From: Algiphilus sp965216485
Lineage (GTDB): Bacteria > Pseudomonadota > Gammaproteobacteria > Nevskiales > Nevskiaceae
NCBI RefSeq assembly: GCF_965216485.1
Contig: NZ_OZ244162.1
Location: 3,224,001-3,288,000, forward strand
Length of the DNA: 64,000 nt
Direction of reading: 5' to 3'
In this document: piece after piece, positions 35,899 to 45,323 of the stretch
How the letters are laid out: each line of letters begins with the position of its first letter
How positions within the stretch are numbered: position 1 is the first letter of the stretch
Position numbers and translations under genes: made by a program
The notes under the pieces: model-generated
Seen by the model: only the letters and a program-made list of their open reading frames with translations
The model's database searches: none
What the model was told of the DNA's origin: nothing

Positions 35899-38800
35899 TC
35901 AGGCGCTGTCGCGCACGATCTTGCCGTCATGGCTCAAGCGGCAGTTGTCGCGGACGAGGCCGGCAAAGGCCTCGGCACTCACGGCGCGGCTGAACAGAAA
36001 GCCCTGCATCTCGTCGCAACCCAGTTCGCGCAGCATGCTGACCTGTTCTGGCGTGTCGACGCCTTCGGCAATGACCCGCAAATGCAGGGACTTCGCGAGC
36101 GAAACAATCGCGGACACGATATTCATTGCCGATGGATTGACGGAGGACTCCACGACGAAGGATCGATCCACCTTGAGGGCACTGAGCGGCAGACGCGACA
36201 GGTAGCTGAGCGACGAATAACCGGTTCCGAAGTCATCGATCGCGATCGGAATACCGAGAGCGCATAGCCGCTGCAGCTGCGCCTGATTGCTGGCCAGATC
36301 CCGCATGAGGGTGGATTCGGTGATCTCGAGTTCGATGCCGCGGCCATCCCCCCATTCCGGCACGCTCAGCATGGCGGCGACATCGTCGACAAAGCTGGCC
36401 TGGCGGAACTGCATGACCGACACATTGACCGCCACCGGAGGGGCATCGAGGCCCTGCCTGATCCAGGATCGCCGATCGCGCAGCGCTTGTTCGATCGCCC
36501 AGCGGCCGACCTGCTGGATCAGACCGGTATCCTCCAGCAGGCGCACGATATGGGTGACGTTGAGACCTTCGTCTGCCGTCGGCCAACGCAACAGGGCTTC
36601 GGCGCCACAGATGCAGCCTGTGCGCAGGTTCAGCTTGGGCTGATAGTGCAACTCGAACTCCCGCGCCTCGACCGCGCTACGCAGCCGCCCCTCCAGGGAT
36701 AGCCGCTGATGCACGGCGCGGTTCATCTGCGGTGCGTAGAAGACATAGTGTTCGTTGCCGTTCTTGGCCTTCTTCAGTGCCGCCTCGGCGTTGCCGAGCA
36801 GACTCTGGGCATCACAGCCGTCATCCGGATACAGCGCAATGCCGGTGCGCGCCGTCGGACGCAGCTCGATGCCGGAACGAATGAGCGGCTCGCCCAGGGT
36901 GGCCCACATGCGTTCCTCGACCAGCGCCGACAGATCCGACGCACTGTGGATATGCGGGATCACCATGGCAAAGCGGTCGCCCTCCAGCCGTGCGACATGC
37001 TCGTGGTCGCCGGCGAGTCGGACCAGACGCTCGCTGACGATGCGCAGCACGTCGTCGCCGGCCACCATGCCCAGTGCGTCGTTGACCGACTTGAAGCGCT
37101 CCATATCGAGCACCAGCAAGGCCATCTGACCGCCTTCGGTTTCCGCGCTCTGCATCATCTGACGCAGGCGCTCGACGAAAAGTGTGCGGTTGGCGAGGCC
37201 GGTGAGCGAATCGTGCAGGGCAAGAAAATCGATGCGCTGGCGTTGTTCGATGGAAGTCAGTGCAAAGGCGACGTCCCCAGCCAATTCCTCCAGTAGCCGC
37301 ACTTCCTCAGCATCGAAGACCTCCACGTCGCCGGCATAGAAATTGATGCTGCCGACTACCCCGTCATCCCGCAGCAAAGGGACAGCAGCGCTGGATCGGA
37401 ATCCACGCGCGAGCGCCGCCTCACGCCACGGCTCCATGCATGGGTCCTGGGCGATGTCGTTGACTACCACCGAACACGCATCGCGCAGCGCCCGCCCCGT
37501 CGGCCCCTGACCGCGTTTCTCATTGGGGTCCAGCGACACGGATGCCGTGGTAGCGTAGTCGTCGTGCGCACCGAAGGCCGCGGCCGTACGCACCTCGCCG
37601 GCCTCGTCCACCAAGGCGACCCAGGCCATCAGGAACCCCCCGCCCTCGACCGCGGTGCGGCAGGCATCGAGCAGCAGTTCCTGGGCGTCGGTGGCGCGTA
37701 CGATCATCGCACTGACCTCGGACATCATCACGCGCATCCGGTGCAGTCGCTTCAGCGCCAGCTCGGCACGACGCCGTTCACTGATGTCGCGAATCGCGCT
37801 CACCACCAGCGAGCCGTCACTGGATTCAAGCGGGCTGAGGCTGACTTCGACGGGGAACTCGCTGCCGTCGCGTCGGCGTGCACGCAGGTCCAGGTCGCTG
37901 CCCATCGGACGCGCGCTGGGCTCGGCCGCGTAGTCGCGTCGGCGGCCGCGGTGTCCTTCGCGCAAGGCCTCCGGGAGCAGGATCTCGATCTGCTGGCCGA
38001 TCAACTCCTCGCGCGCATACCCGAACAGCCGCTCGGTCTGGGCGTTGACCAGATTGATGCAGCCCTGGTCATCGACAATGACCATGGCATCGGGTGCACC
38101 CTCAATGGCGCTGCGAAAGCGCAGCGCCTGTCGGCGGTGCTCTCGCGCACGCCCGATCTCGCCGGCGAGCCAGGCGAGCAGCGCGTACTCCTCGTCCAAG
38201 AAGTACTCGCCCGGGCCGGGCGGCTCCTGGCGATAGCAGATATCGATGCGTCCCGCGGCGTGGCCATCAACCTCGATCAGCTCGGACATGGCCCAGGGCG
38301 TTTCCTCGAAAGCGTCGCTCTGGTGTGTGCCGCCGTCGAGCACGATGCGGGTCATCGCCAGGCCAGGGAATCGCCATGCCTCGGCCAGCGCGTGCGCCAC
38401 TTCGTCGAGCAGCGTGGCCAACGGTACCTGCTGGCGATGCAGAATGGCCGTGACGCGACTGATGCAGTGCAGCTCCTTTATGCGTTCTCCCAGCGCCTCT
38501 TCCATCCGCTTGCGCTCACCGATATCGCGCACGCTGCATTGGATGACCTCGGCCTCGCCCAGGCATGATCGACTGCTGATCAGCTCGACGTCGATGGTGC
38601 CGCCGTCGTTGCGGCGGAAGCAGAGATCGCTGCGATGCATGCCGCCCTCGCGCCGCAGACGCGTGAAGACCGGTCGAAAGACGACAGCGCTGGCGGGCGC
38701 GAGGAGATTCCAGATCGACAGCGAGGCAAGGTCATCCGCGGTGTAGCCAAGCATCTGGGCAATGAAGGGGTTGGCCTCGACCACATCCCCCGAATCGCTG

Positions 38801-38946
38801 TCCAGGATGAGGATGCCCTCGCACAGGGCCTCGAAGAAATGGCGGTAGCGGTCGGGCGAAGAACGCCGCTCAGGGCGCGGCAGTGCGTGACTTGCACGCA
38901 CCTTCGACACCATTGATGAGACCTGTTTAGAGGCACCGCTTTCCAT
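35899..38946 (-). CDS. PAS-GAF-PAS-GAF-GGDEF-EAL protein, probable c-di-GMP phosphodiesterase
   Basis: 1015 aa, soluble, no membrane segment. Domain order: PAS (about 30-150), GAF-like (about 165-270), PAS (about 280-400), GAF (about 415-560), GGDEF (about 575-735), EAL (about 745-1000). The GGDEF active site reads LEGDRF (near residue 653) and is probably not a cyclase, with no RxxD inhibitory site before it. The EAL domain keeps EALLRW, EITES, DDFGTGYSSL and LKVDRSF, with AEGVD for the usual AEGVE. It should degrade c-di-GMP under control of the sensory domains. The start is uncertain: ATG at 38946, a TTG at 39018 and an ATG at 38913 are all possible. Confidence 0.88.
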   Translation of the reverse strand: MESGASKQVSSMVSKVRASHALPRPERRSSPDRYRHFFEALCEGILILDSDSGDVVEANPFIAQMLGYTADDLASLSIWNLLAPASAVVFRPVFTRLRREGGMHRSDLCFRRNDGGTIDVELISSRSCLGEAEVIQCSVRDIGERKRMEEALGERIKELHCISRVTAILHRQQVPLATLLDEVAHALAEAWRFPGLAMTRIVLDGGTHQSDAFEETPWAMSELIEVDGHAAGRIDICYRQEPPGPGEYFLDEEYALLAWLAGEIGRAREHRRQALRFRSAIEGAPDAMVIVDDQGCINLVNAQTERLFGYAREELIGQQIEILLPEALREGHRGRRRDYAAEPSARPMGSDLDLRARRRDGSEFPVEVSLSPLESSDGSLVVSAIRDISERRRAELALKRLHRMRVMMSEVSAMIVRATDAQELLLDACRTAVEGGGFLMAWVALVDEAGEVRTAAAFGAHDDYATTASVSLDPNEKRGQGPTGRALRDACSVVVNDIAQDPCMEPWREAALARGFRSSAAVPLLRDDGVVGSINFYAGDVEVFDAEEVRLLEELAGDVAFALTSIEQRQRIDFLALHDSLTGLANRTLFVERLRQMMQSAETEGGQMALLVLDMERFKSVNDALGMVAGDDVLRIVSERLVRLAGDHEHVARLEGDRFAMVIPHIHSASDLSALVEERMWATLGEPLIRSGIELRPTARTGIALYPDDGCDAQSLLGNAEAALKKAKNGNEHYVFYAPQMNRAVHQRLSLEGRLRSAVEAREFELHYQPKLNLRTGCICGAEALLRWPTADEGLNVTHIVRLLEDTGLIQQVGRWAIEQALRDRRSWIRQGLDAPPVAVNVSVMQFRQASFVDDVAAMLSVPEWGDGRGIELEITESTLMRDLASNQAQLQRLCALGIPIAIDDFGTGYSSLSYLSRLPLSALKVDRSFVVESSVNPSAMNIVSAIVSLAKSLHLRVIAEGVDTPEQVSMLRELGCDEMQGFLFSRAVSAEAFAGLVRDNCRLSHDGKIVRDSA

Positions 38947-39131
38947 AGCGCGAAAGGGTGCGTGACTGTGGGCCTCGTGCCATGTCCGACGCGTCCGACG
39001 GATTACGATGCCCGACAATCGGCGCTCGCATGCGGACCTTGCGCACCTTGTCGGTCACAAGGCGCAGAAGCCGTTGCTTGCGCGCTCGCGCTCCGTGCAC
39101 GCGAGCTGCAGCACGACGTCCCACACAGACT

Positions 39132-40103
39132 TCAGCCCGGGTGGTGACAGGCTACGTGCGCGTTTGCCACCGCGGTAGGAAGCGGGCGCTCGCTGCAAAT
39201 CGCGTCCGCGCGGGGGCAGCGTGGCGCGAAGGCACAGCCGGCTGGCAACGCGCGCGGGTCGGGCGGCGTGCCGGGTATGGCAGGGAGCGCTTCCCCACGC
39301 GGCCCTTCGAGCTGTGGCCGCGCCCGCAACAGACCTTGAGCATACGGGTGCTGCGGATGCATCAGCAAGGCTTCGGTCGGCGCGCTTTCGACGATGCGCC
39401 CGGCATACAGAACCGCAGTGGTGCGGCAACTCTGCGCAATCACGCCCAGGTCATGCGACACCATGATCAACGCCAGGTTCTGCTCGGCACGGATGTCGTT
39501 GAGCAGTGCGAGGATGCTGGCCTGCACTGTCACATCCAGCGCCGTGGTGGCCTCGTCAGCAATGAGCAGGCGCGGCCGGCAGGCCAGCGCCATGGCGAGC
39601 ACGACCCGCTGGCGCATGCCGCCGGATAGCTCATGCGGATACTGCTGCAGGCGGCGGGCAGGCTGAGCGATGCGCACGCGGTCGAGCAGGCGGCGCGCCT
39701 CGGCCTGGGCGGCACTGCCGCGCGCAATGCCGTGGTATCGCATGCCTTCGGTCAGCTGTGTTCCGATGCGCAGAAAGGGGTTGAGGGCGCGCATCGGGTC
39801 CTGAAAGACCATCGCCATCTGCGGGCCGTTGAGGCGCCGCCGCTGCAGCGCGCGCATCCCCACCAACTCCTGGCCATCGAAGCGGATGCTGCCGGAGAGC
39901 CGGGCGCCTGGCGCGCTAAGCCCCATCAGCGCCAGCGCCAGTTGCGATTTGCCGGCGCCGGACTCGCCGACGATACCCAGACTGTCGCCGGCCGCAAGAT
40001 CCAGATCGACGCCATTGACGGCCGCCACCGACCCACGCGCATCCATGATGCGCACACCCAGATCGCGCACCTTCAATAGCGGCTCGGCCTGGGTCTCAGT
40101 CAT
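39132..40103 (-). CDS. oppD: oligopeptide ABC transporter ATP-binding protein, OppD/DppD type
   Basis: 323 aa. Walker A GESGAGKS at 46-53, signature LSGGMRQR near 155, Walker B LLIADEATTALD. The C-terminal OppD/DppD extension has the conserved cysteine pattern (GCAFAPRCPRADAIC...VACHHPG) that can hold an iron-sulfur cluster in this family. It couples ATP hydrolysis to peptide import through OppB/OppC. The start at 40103 overlaps oppC by 8 nt; the frame is open to 40133. It is the last gene of the run, and no OppF follows: 185 nt later comes the GGDEF/EAL gene. Confidence 0.9.
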   Translation of the reverse strand: MTETQAEPLLKVRDLGVRIMDARGSVAAVNGVDLDLAAGDSLGIVGESGAGKSQLALALMGLSAPGARLSGSIRFDGQELVGMRALQRRRLNGPQMAMVFQDPMRALNPFLRIGTQLTEGMRYHGIARGSAAQAEARRLLDRVRIAQPARRLQQYPHELSGGMRQRVVLAMALACRPRLLIADEATTALDVTVQASILALLNDIRAEQNLALIMVSHDLGVIAQSCRTTAVLYAGRIVESAPTEALLMHPQHPYAQGLLRARPQLEGPRGEALPAIPGTPPDPRALPAGCAFAPRCPRADAICSERPLPTAVANAHVACHHPG

Positions 40104-40962
40104 CGCGCGGGTCCAGCGCATCGCGCAGGCCATCGCCCATGAAGTTGAAGCAGAACAGCGTCAGCGCGAGCATGGACGCTGGCGCCAGCAGCGCCCAGGG
40201 CGCCAGTTGCATTTCGCGCGCGCCCTCGTTGACCAGACTGCCCCAGCTGGACTGCGGCTCCTGCACGCCAAGGCCGAGGAAGCTCAGGAAGGATTCGAAC
40301 AGCATCACCTGCGGAATGGTCAGCGTGACGTAGACCGCCACCACGCCGAGCAGATTGGGCACGATGTGGCGCAGCAGGATGCGCGCCCCCGAACTGCCGC
40401 CAACGCGCGCGGCGTCGACGAAGGCCTGCTGCTTCAAGGCCAGGGTCTGACCCCGCACGATGCGCGCCATGTCCAGCCAGTTGATGGCACCGATGGCGAC
40501 GAAGATCAGGATGAGCTGTCGTCCGAAGAAGACCATCAGCAGGATCACGAAGAACATGAAAGGCAGTGCATAGAGCACATCCACGATACGCATCATGATG
40601 CTGTCGACCCGGCCGCCCACATAGCCGGCCACGGCCCCCCAGGTCACGCCGATCACCAGCGATACCAGGGTCGCAACCAGCCCTACCGCCAGGCTGATCT
40701 GTCCACCTGACAATGTCCGCGCCAGGATGTCGCGACCCAGTGAATCGGTACCGAGATAGTGGCCGTGCGCGATGCCGGGCGGCTCGGCGAAGTGATCCCA
40801 GTCCAGGGCATCCGGTCCGTGCGGCAGCAGCCATGGCCCCACCATGCAGGCCAGTGCGATGACCAGCAGCAGGCAGCCCGCCACGACCGCTGCCGGCTGG
40901 GCGCGCAGGGCTTGCCGCCAGCGCGAAGGGGGTGCCGTGAACTCGATATCAGCGTTGTTCAT
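40096..40962 (-). CDS. oppC: oligopeptide ABC transporter permease, OppC type
   Basis: 288 aa, inner membrane, about six helices. The N-terminal segment (WRQALRAQPAAVVAGCLLLVIALACMVG, about residues 16-43) and LGTDSLGRDILARTLSGGQISL match OppC/DppC. The EAA-like loop reads VDAARVGGSSGARILLRHIVPN, the contact point for the ATPase. It ends in LRDALDPRDD, as OppC proteins do. It overlaps oppB by 4 nt and oppD by 8 nt. Confidence 0.92.
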   Translation of the reverse strand: MNNADIEFTAPPSRWRQALRAQPAAVVAGCLLLVIALACMVGPWLLPHGPDALDWDHFAEPPGIAHGHYLGTDSLGRDILARTLSGGQISLAVGLVATLVSLVIGVTWGAVAGYVGGRVDSIMMRIVDVLYALPFMFFVILLMVFFGRQLILIFVAIGAINWLDMARIVRGQTLALKQQAFVDAARVGGSSGARILLRHIVPNLLGVVAVYVTLTIPQVMLFESFLSFLGLGVQEPQSSWGSLVNEGAREMQLAPWALLAPASMLALTLFCFNFMGDGLRDALDPRDD

Positions 40963-41885
40963 GCGCGCTGCCGAAGACGCGGGTCGAGCACGCCGTAGAG
41001 CAGATCGACCACAAAATTGAAGGCGATGATCAGCCCGCCGTAGAACAGCACCAGGCCCAGCACCAGCGTGTAGTCGCGGTTGAGCGCGCCCTGTACGAAA
41101 TGCCGGCCGAGGCCGGGGATGCCGAAAATCTGCTCCATCACCACCGAACCCGTGATCAGCGCGGCCGCGGCCGGCCCCAGATAGGAGACCACCGGCACCA
41201 GCGCAGGCCGCAGGGCGTGGCGTAGGATGACGGTGCGTGTGGGCAGGCCCTTGGCATAGGCGGTGCGGATGTAGTCGCTGGACAGGACCTCGATCAGGCT
41301 GCCGCGCAGCAGGCGCGCGACGTAGGCCACCTGCGGCAGCGCCAGCGCTATCACCGGAAGCACCAGGTGCCGCCAGCCGGCGTTCTCCCAGCCGCCGGCG
41401 GGCAGCCAGCCGAGATGCACCGCAAAGGCAAGGATGAGCAGGGGCGCGATCACGAAATTGGGAATCGAAATGCCGGTCATCGAGATCCCCATGACGATGT
41501 GGTCGGTCGCCCTGCCCCGCCGCAGTGCCGCGGTCACGCCGGCTGCTGTGCCCAGTGCCAGCGCCAGCAGTAAGGCCAGTCCGCCGATGGTCAGGGAGAC
41601 TGGCAAGCCCGCGGCGATCAATTCGTTCACCGTGCGCCCCTCATAGCGGAAGGAGGGGCCGAGATCTCCCTGGGCGAGATTGCCCATGTAGATCAGATAC
41701 TGCCGCCAGAGCGGTTCATCCAGATGATAGGCCGCCTCGATCTGGGCGCGGATGGTCTCCGGCATGACGCGCTCGTCATCGAAGGGGCCGCCCGGCGCGG
41801 CGCGCATCAGGAAGAAGGCCACCGTGATCAGCACCAGCAGGGTGGGCAGCGCCATCGCCAGCCGCCGGAAGGCGAAGCGCGTCAT
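40959..41885 (-). CDS. oppB: oligopeptide ABC transporter permease, OppB type
   Basis: 308 aa, inner membrane, about six helices. The N-terminus (FAFRRLAMALPTLLVLITVAF) and FLMRAAPGGPFDDERVMPE are family hallmarks of OppB/DppB. The ATPase-contact loop reads YIRTAYAKGLPTRTVILRHALRPAL. It pairs with OppC to form the import channel. Overlaps oppA and oppC by 4 nt each (ATGA junctions), so translation is likely coupled. Confidence 0.92.
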   Translation of the reverse strand: MTRFAFRRLAMALPTLLVLITVAFFLMRAAPGGPFDDERVMPETIRAQIEAAYHLDEPLWRQYLIYMGNLAQGDLGPSFRYEGRTVNELIAAGLPVSLTIGGLALLLALALGTAAGVTAALRRGRATDHIVMGISMTGISIPNFVIAPLLILAFAVHLGWLPAGGWENAGWRHLVLPVIALALPQVAYVARLLRGSLIEVLSSDYIRTAYAKGLPTRTVILRHALRPALVPVVSYLGPAAAALITGSVVMEQIFGIPGLGRHFVQGALNRDYTLVLGLVLFYGGLIIAFNFVVDLLYGVLDPRLRQRA

Positions 41886-43501
41886 GGTGTATTGCCTTGC
41901 TGCAGATGCATGTAGCGCGTCAGGTGCACATCCATGATGTTGCCCTCCCAGCCGCGTACATGGTCTTTGACCAGCCGTCGGCTGGTGTAGAAGTAGATCG
42001 GCAGCACCGGCATGTCCGACAGCATCTGCGCTTCCGCGGACTCGAGATAGCTGCGGCGCTGCGCAGCGTCCGGCTCGGCTGCGGCGCGCTCGAGCAAGCG
42101 ATCATAGTGCTCACTGGCATAGCCGGTATCGTTCAGACCATGGTCGCTGTGCAGGATCTCGACAAAGGTGAAGGCGTCGTTGTAGTCACCGATCCAGCCC
42201 GCACGGAAGACCTGTGTGTCCTGCTTGAGACGACGCGTGGTCAGGAAGACCTTGAACTCCTCGTTGATCAGTCGCGTGCGCACGCCCAGTGCTTCCTTCC
42301 ACATCCAGGCGATGGCGATCGCGATCTTGCGATGGTTTTCCTGCGTGTTGTAACGCAGTTCCAGCTCCAGCGGTTGATCCTCGGAATAGCCAGCGGCGCG
42401 ATACAGGGCGCGCGCCGCCTCCCGCCGTTGCTCCATTGACCAATCGGCCCACTCAGGCCGCTGCCCGCTGTAGTCGGGAATACCGGGTGGCACAAAGCCG
42501 TATGCCGGCTGTTCGCCGGTGCCCAGGATGCGCTCGGTGATGCGACGCCGGTCGATCACCATGGCCAGTGCCTTGCGCAGTTCGGGGGATCCGGCAAAGG
42601 GCGGCCGCGTCAGGTTGTAGCCGTAGTAGTAGATGCCGAGGTAGGGATGGGCGTGGAAGGCCTGCGCCAGATGCTCGCGCACCCAAGGCATGCGGGTGAC
42701 TGGCACATCCGCCGTCCAGTCGATTTCACCGGCGCGAAAGCGCGCCAGCTCGGCGTCGATGTCCTCCGTGCTGTGATAGACCACGCGTTCGATGGCCACC
42801 GAATCCGCGGCGTGAAAATGCGGATTGCGCTCCAGCGTGACGTAGGACTGCAGCACGCGGTCGGCGAGTCGGTAGGCGCCGTTGCTGACCAGGCGGCCGG
42901 GACGGTCGAAGGCCTTGCCGTGCTCGGCAAGGCTCGGGCGATGGATCGGAAAGCTGGCCGGGTGGCTCAGCAGACCCGGCAGGTAGGGGGCCGGTGTGGC
43001 GAGCTCGATGCGCAGCCGGTGTGGCCCTAACGCGGTCACGCCCAGGGTGTCGGGGGCGGCCTTGCCGGCCAGAATGGCATCGGCGCCGGCGATGATCTCC
43101 AGCATCTGCGCGTAGTAGGAGCCGGTCGCGGGCGCGATGCTGCGCTGCAGCCCGGCCACGAAGTCCTCGGCCGTCACCGGGTCGCCATTGGACCAGCGCG
43201 CTGTTTCGCGCAGCGTGAAGTCCCAGCGCAGGCCATCTTCGCTCACCGTCCAGCGAGACGCTGCACCGGGTGCGGGGCGGCCAGCGCGATCGAGGGTGAC
43301 CAGGCCCTCGAAGAGATCGCGCAGGATGTGCGAAGAGGCCACGCTGGTGGCGCGGTGTGGGTCCAGGGTCTCGGGTTCGGCGCCGTTGCCACGATGCAGC
43401 GTCTGCGCCTGGAGCGGCAGCGCCGCGCTCGCCAGACACAGACCAGCGGCCAGAAGCCCGCTCAGCCAGCCTCGACGCTGCGTTCGATGAAGTCGAGCCA
43501 T
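41882..43501 (-). CDS. oppA: periplasmic oligopeptide-binding protein, OppA type
   Basis: 539 aa. The start at 43501 gives MARLHRTQRRGWLSGLLAAG and a signal peptide ending LQAQ; the frame is open to 43774, but that part reads as shadow sequence. The mature protein starts with LHRGNGAEPETLDPHRATS, the opening typical of OppA. SNGDPVTAEDFVAGLQR and ELRKALAMVIDRRRITERIL are the family signatures. It captures peptides in the periplasm and hands them to OppBC. The start lies 40 nt inside the TPR gene, the largest overlap in the run. Confidence 0.9.
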   Translation of the reverse strand: MARLHRTQRRGWLSGLLAAGLCLASAALPLQAQTLHRGNGAEPETLDPHRATSVASSHILRDLFEGLVTLDRAGRPAPGAASRWTVSEDGLRWDFTLRETARWSNGDPVTAEDFVAGLQRSIAPATGSYYAQMLEIIAGADAILAGKAAPDTLGVTALGPHRLRIELATPAPYLPGLLSHPASFPIHRPSLAEHGKAFDRPGRLVSNGAYRLADRVLQSYVTLERNPHFHAADSVAIERVVYHSTEDIDAELARFRAGEIDWTADVPVTRMPWVREHLAQAFHAHPYLGIYYYGYNLTRPPFAGSPELRKALAMVIDRRRITERILGTGEQPAYGFVPPGIPDYSGQRPEWADWSMEQRREAARALYRAAGYSEDQPLELELRYNTQENHRKIAIAIAWMWKEALGVRTRLINEEFKVFLTTRRLKQDTQVFRAGWIGDYNDAFTFVEILHSDHGLNDTGYASEHYDRLLERAAAEPDAAQRRSYLESAEAQMLSDMPVLPIYFYTSRRLVKDHVRGWEGNIMDVHLTRYMHLQQGNTP

Positions 43502-44703
43502 TGCTGGGCTGCCTGCCTCTGCTGCGGATCGTCGCGCGCTGCCTGCAGCGCTGAGCGCGCAGTGTCGACATCGCCGGCGCGCCAGGCGGCGATGCCCATC
43601 TGATAGCGTACTTTGGCAGGTGTCTCGACGCCGCGCTGCAGCGCGTCGGAGAAAGCCTGCACGGCCGCCTGCCAGTTGCCGCGTTCGACGCGGACCTGGC
43701 CGAGGCGCACCAGCAGCTTGGCCCTGCCGCCGGCATCGGCGGCAGCCAGCAGCGCCTCGTCGGCGCGCAGCCACTCGCGTGCGCCGATCCAGGCATTGGC
43801 CAGCGCCTCCAAGGTCTCGGCCGATCGCGGCAAGCGGCCCTGCGCCATGGCGTCGCGCAGCACCACCCCGGCCTTGTAGGGAATATCCAGGGCGCGATAC
43901 AGATTGGCGAGATTGCGCACGGCCTCGGGTGATTCGAGCAACCCAAGGCGTCGGCTGAGGGCCTGCGCCGCGAGCGCACGTCGCCGGTCACCAGCCTCGA
44001 AATAGGCGCCGACCAACTGCTTCCAGGCGCTGACATCCAGCGGCGCCCGGCCGATCAGCACCAGCAGCACCTCGGCAGCAGCGTCATAGCCGCCCGTCTC
44101 GAAATGCAGGCCGAGCTTGAAGCGCAACCAACTCGTCTCAATGGGCGCCTCTGCCTTGGCAAAGGCTGCTTCCACCTGCACCAGGCTCTCGCGATAGCGT
44201 TCCTGCTCAGCCAGTGCGGATGCCAGCAGCATGTGGGCGCGTGCCGGCGGCGCCTCGCAGGCCTCGGCAAGGTAGCGACGCAGCGTGTCGATGCCGATGT
44301 CGGTGCGTCCGAGCGCGATCTGCAGCTGCGCCGTGTTGTAGCGCAGCTGCTGCTGCGGCGTGCGCGGCAGCGCCTCCATTGCCAGTGCCTCGGCGAAGGC
44401 ATCCAGCGCCTGCGCGTCGCGGCCACTCTCGACATAGGCATAGCCCAGGGTCTGCAGCACCACGGCGCGCTCATAGCCTTCGACGTTGTCCGCCAGCGTG
44501 GCGAGCTTGTCCGCGGCCTGGGCGGCATCGCCCTCCTGGATCGCGCGCGAGGCCGACTCAAGCCGGCGATACACCGGCTCGCGCAGCGTCTGCGTGTTGT
44601 CCTCGGCCGCGCAGTCACGCTGCGCCTGCGCCGGCGATGGCAGCGTCAGCAGCACGATCAGGGCGCACTGTGCGATCAGCGCCTGGCCGGATCGGCGATT
44701 CAT
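43462..44703 (-). CDS. TPR protein of the TonB2-type system
   Basis: 413 aa. Signal peptide (MNRRSGQALIAQ, hydrophobic core, AQA cut near residue 28), then periplasmic helical repeats, all Ala/Leu/Gln-rich with TPR spacing: GYAYVESGRDAQALDAFAEAL and ALANAWIGAREWLRADEALL are clear units. TPR proteins of this kind follow tonB2 in many gammaproteobacterial TonB2/TtpC operons; they are thought to stabilise or organise the complex, but the role is unproven. It overlaps tonB by 4 nt and oppA by 40 nt. Confidence 0.82.
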   Translation of the reverse strand: MNRRSGQALIAQCALIVLLTLPSPAQAQRDCAAEDNTQTLREPVYRRLESASRAIQEGDAAQAADKLATLADNVEGYERAVVLQTLGYAYVESGRDAQALDAFAEALAMEALPRTPQQQLRYNTAQLQIALGRTDIGIDTLRRYLAEACEAPPARAHMLLASALAEQERYRESLVQVEAAFAKAEAPIETSWLRFKLGLHFETGGYDAAAEVLLVLIGRAPLDVSAWKQLVGAYFEAGDRRRALAAQALSRRLGLLESPEAVRNLANLYRALDIPYKAGVVLRDAMAQGRLPRSAETLEALANAWIGAREWLRADEALLAAADAGGRAKLLVRLGQVRVERGNWQAAVQAFSDALQRGVETPAKVRYQMGIAAWRAGDVDTARSALQAARDDPQQRQAAQQWLDFIERSVEAG

Positions 44704-45323
44704 TCGAGACGGAAGATCATGGTGTATTGACCAGTGGATTCCACCGGCTCCCCGGCCACGGTCCGTGGCTTGAAACGCCCGCGCATGGCGGCGGAGACCG
44801 CGGCCGCCTCGAAGTAGCCTCGTGGCTGCGCTTCCAGTACCCGCGCATCCTTCACCGTGCCGTCGGGGCGCACCGTGACCTCCAGCCGTACCCGTCCCTC
44901 GACGCCGTCGCGCGCGGCGTTACGCGGATAGCGCGGCGTCAGCCGCACCAGCGGTATCAGCTGCGAATCACCCTGGTTGCCGGTCCCGGGCTGGGCCTGG
45001 CCGATGAAGGGGCCGCCGCTGACATCGGCTGCCAGATCCAGGCGCGGCGCCTCGATGCGTGGCGCCGGCGCATCCGGGGCCTGCTCGACATCCACCTGTG
45101 GCTGCGGCGGAGGCGGCGGCGTATCCGGCGGCTCCGGGGGTTCGGGCTTGGCGCGATCCCGGGTCCGGGTCTGCTCCTCGCGTTCCACGCGCACGAAGTC
45201 GACCGCCTGGTAGGACTCCAGCTCAGGCGCGTCCTGGTCGCCCGAAAGCACTAGGTACTGCATCACCCAGAACAGCGCGAGCACCACGCCGAGGGCAGCC
45301 AGCAAGGCAAGGGCGGCGCGCAT
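44700..45323 (-). CDS. tonB: TonB2-type energy transducer
   Basis: 207 aa. An N-terminal membrane anchor (about 4-26), then a periplasmic Pro/Glu-rich spacer (PEPPEPPDTPPPPPQPQVDV) and the C-terminal TonB domain, with LIPLVRLTPRYPRNAARDGVEGRVRLEVTV and a terminal beta strand YTMIFRLE. It passes proton-motive energy from ExbB/ExbD to outer-membrane receptors. Its shortness and the companion genes mark it as TonB2 type. No TonB-dependent receptor is in the window. It starts on the last base of the exbD stop. Confidence 0.92.
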   Translation of the reverse strand: MRAALALLAALGVVLALFWVMQYLVLSGDQDAPELESYQAVDFVRVEREEQTRTRDRAKPEPPEPPDTPPPPPQPQVDVEQAPDAPAPRIEAPRLDLAADVSGGPFIGQAQPGTGNQGDSQLIPLVRLTPRYPRNAARDGVEGRVRLEVTVRPDGTVKDARVLEAQPRGYFEAAAVSAAMRGRFKPRTVAGEPVESTGQYTMIFRLE

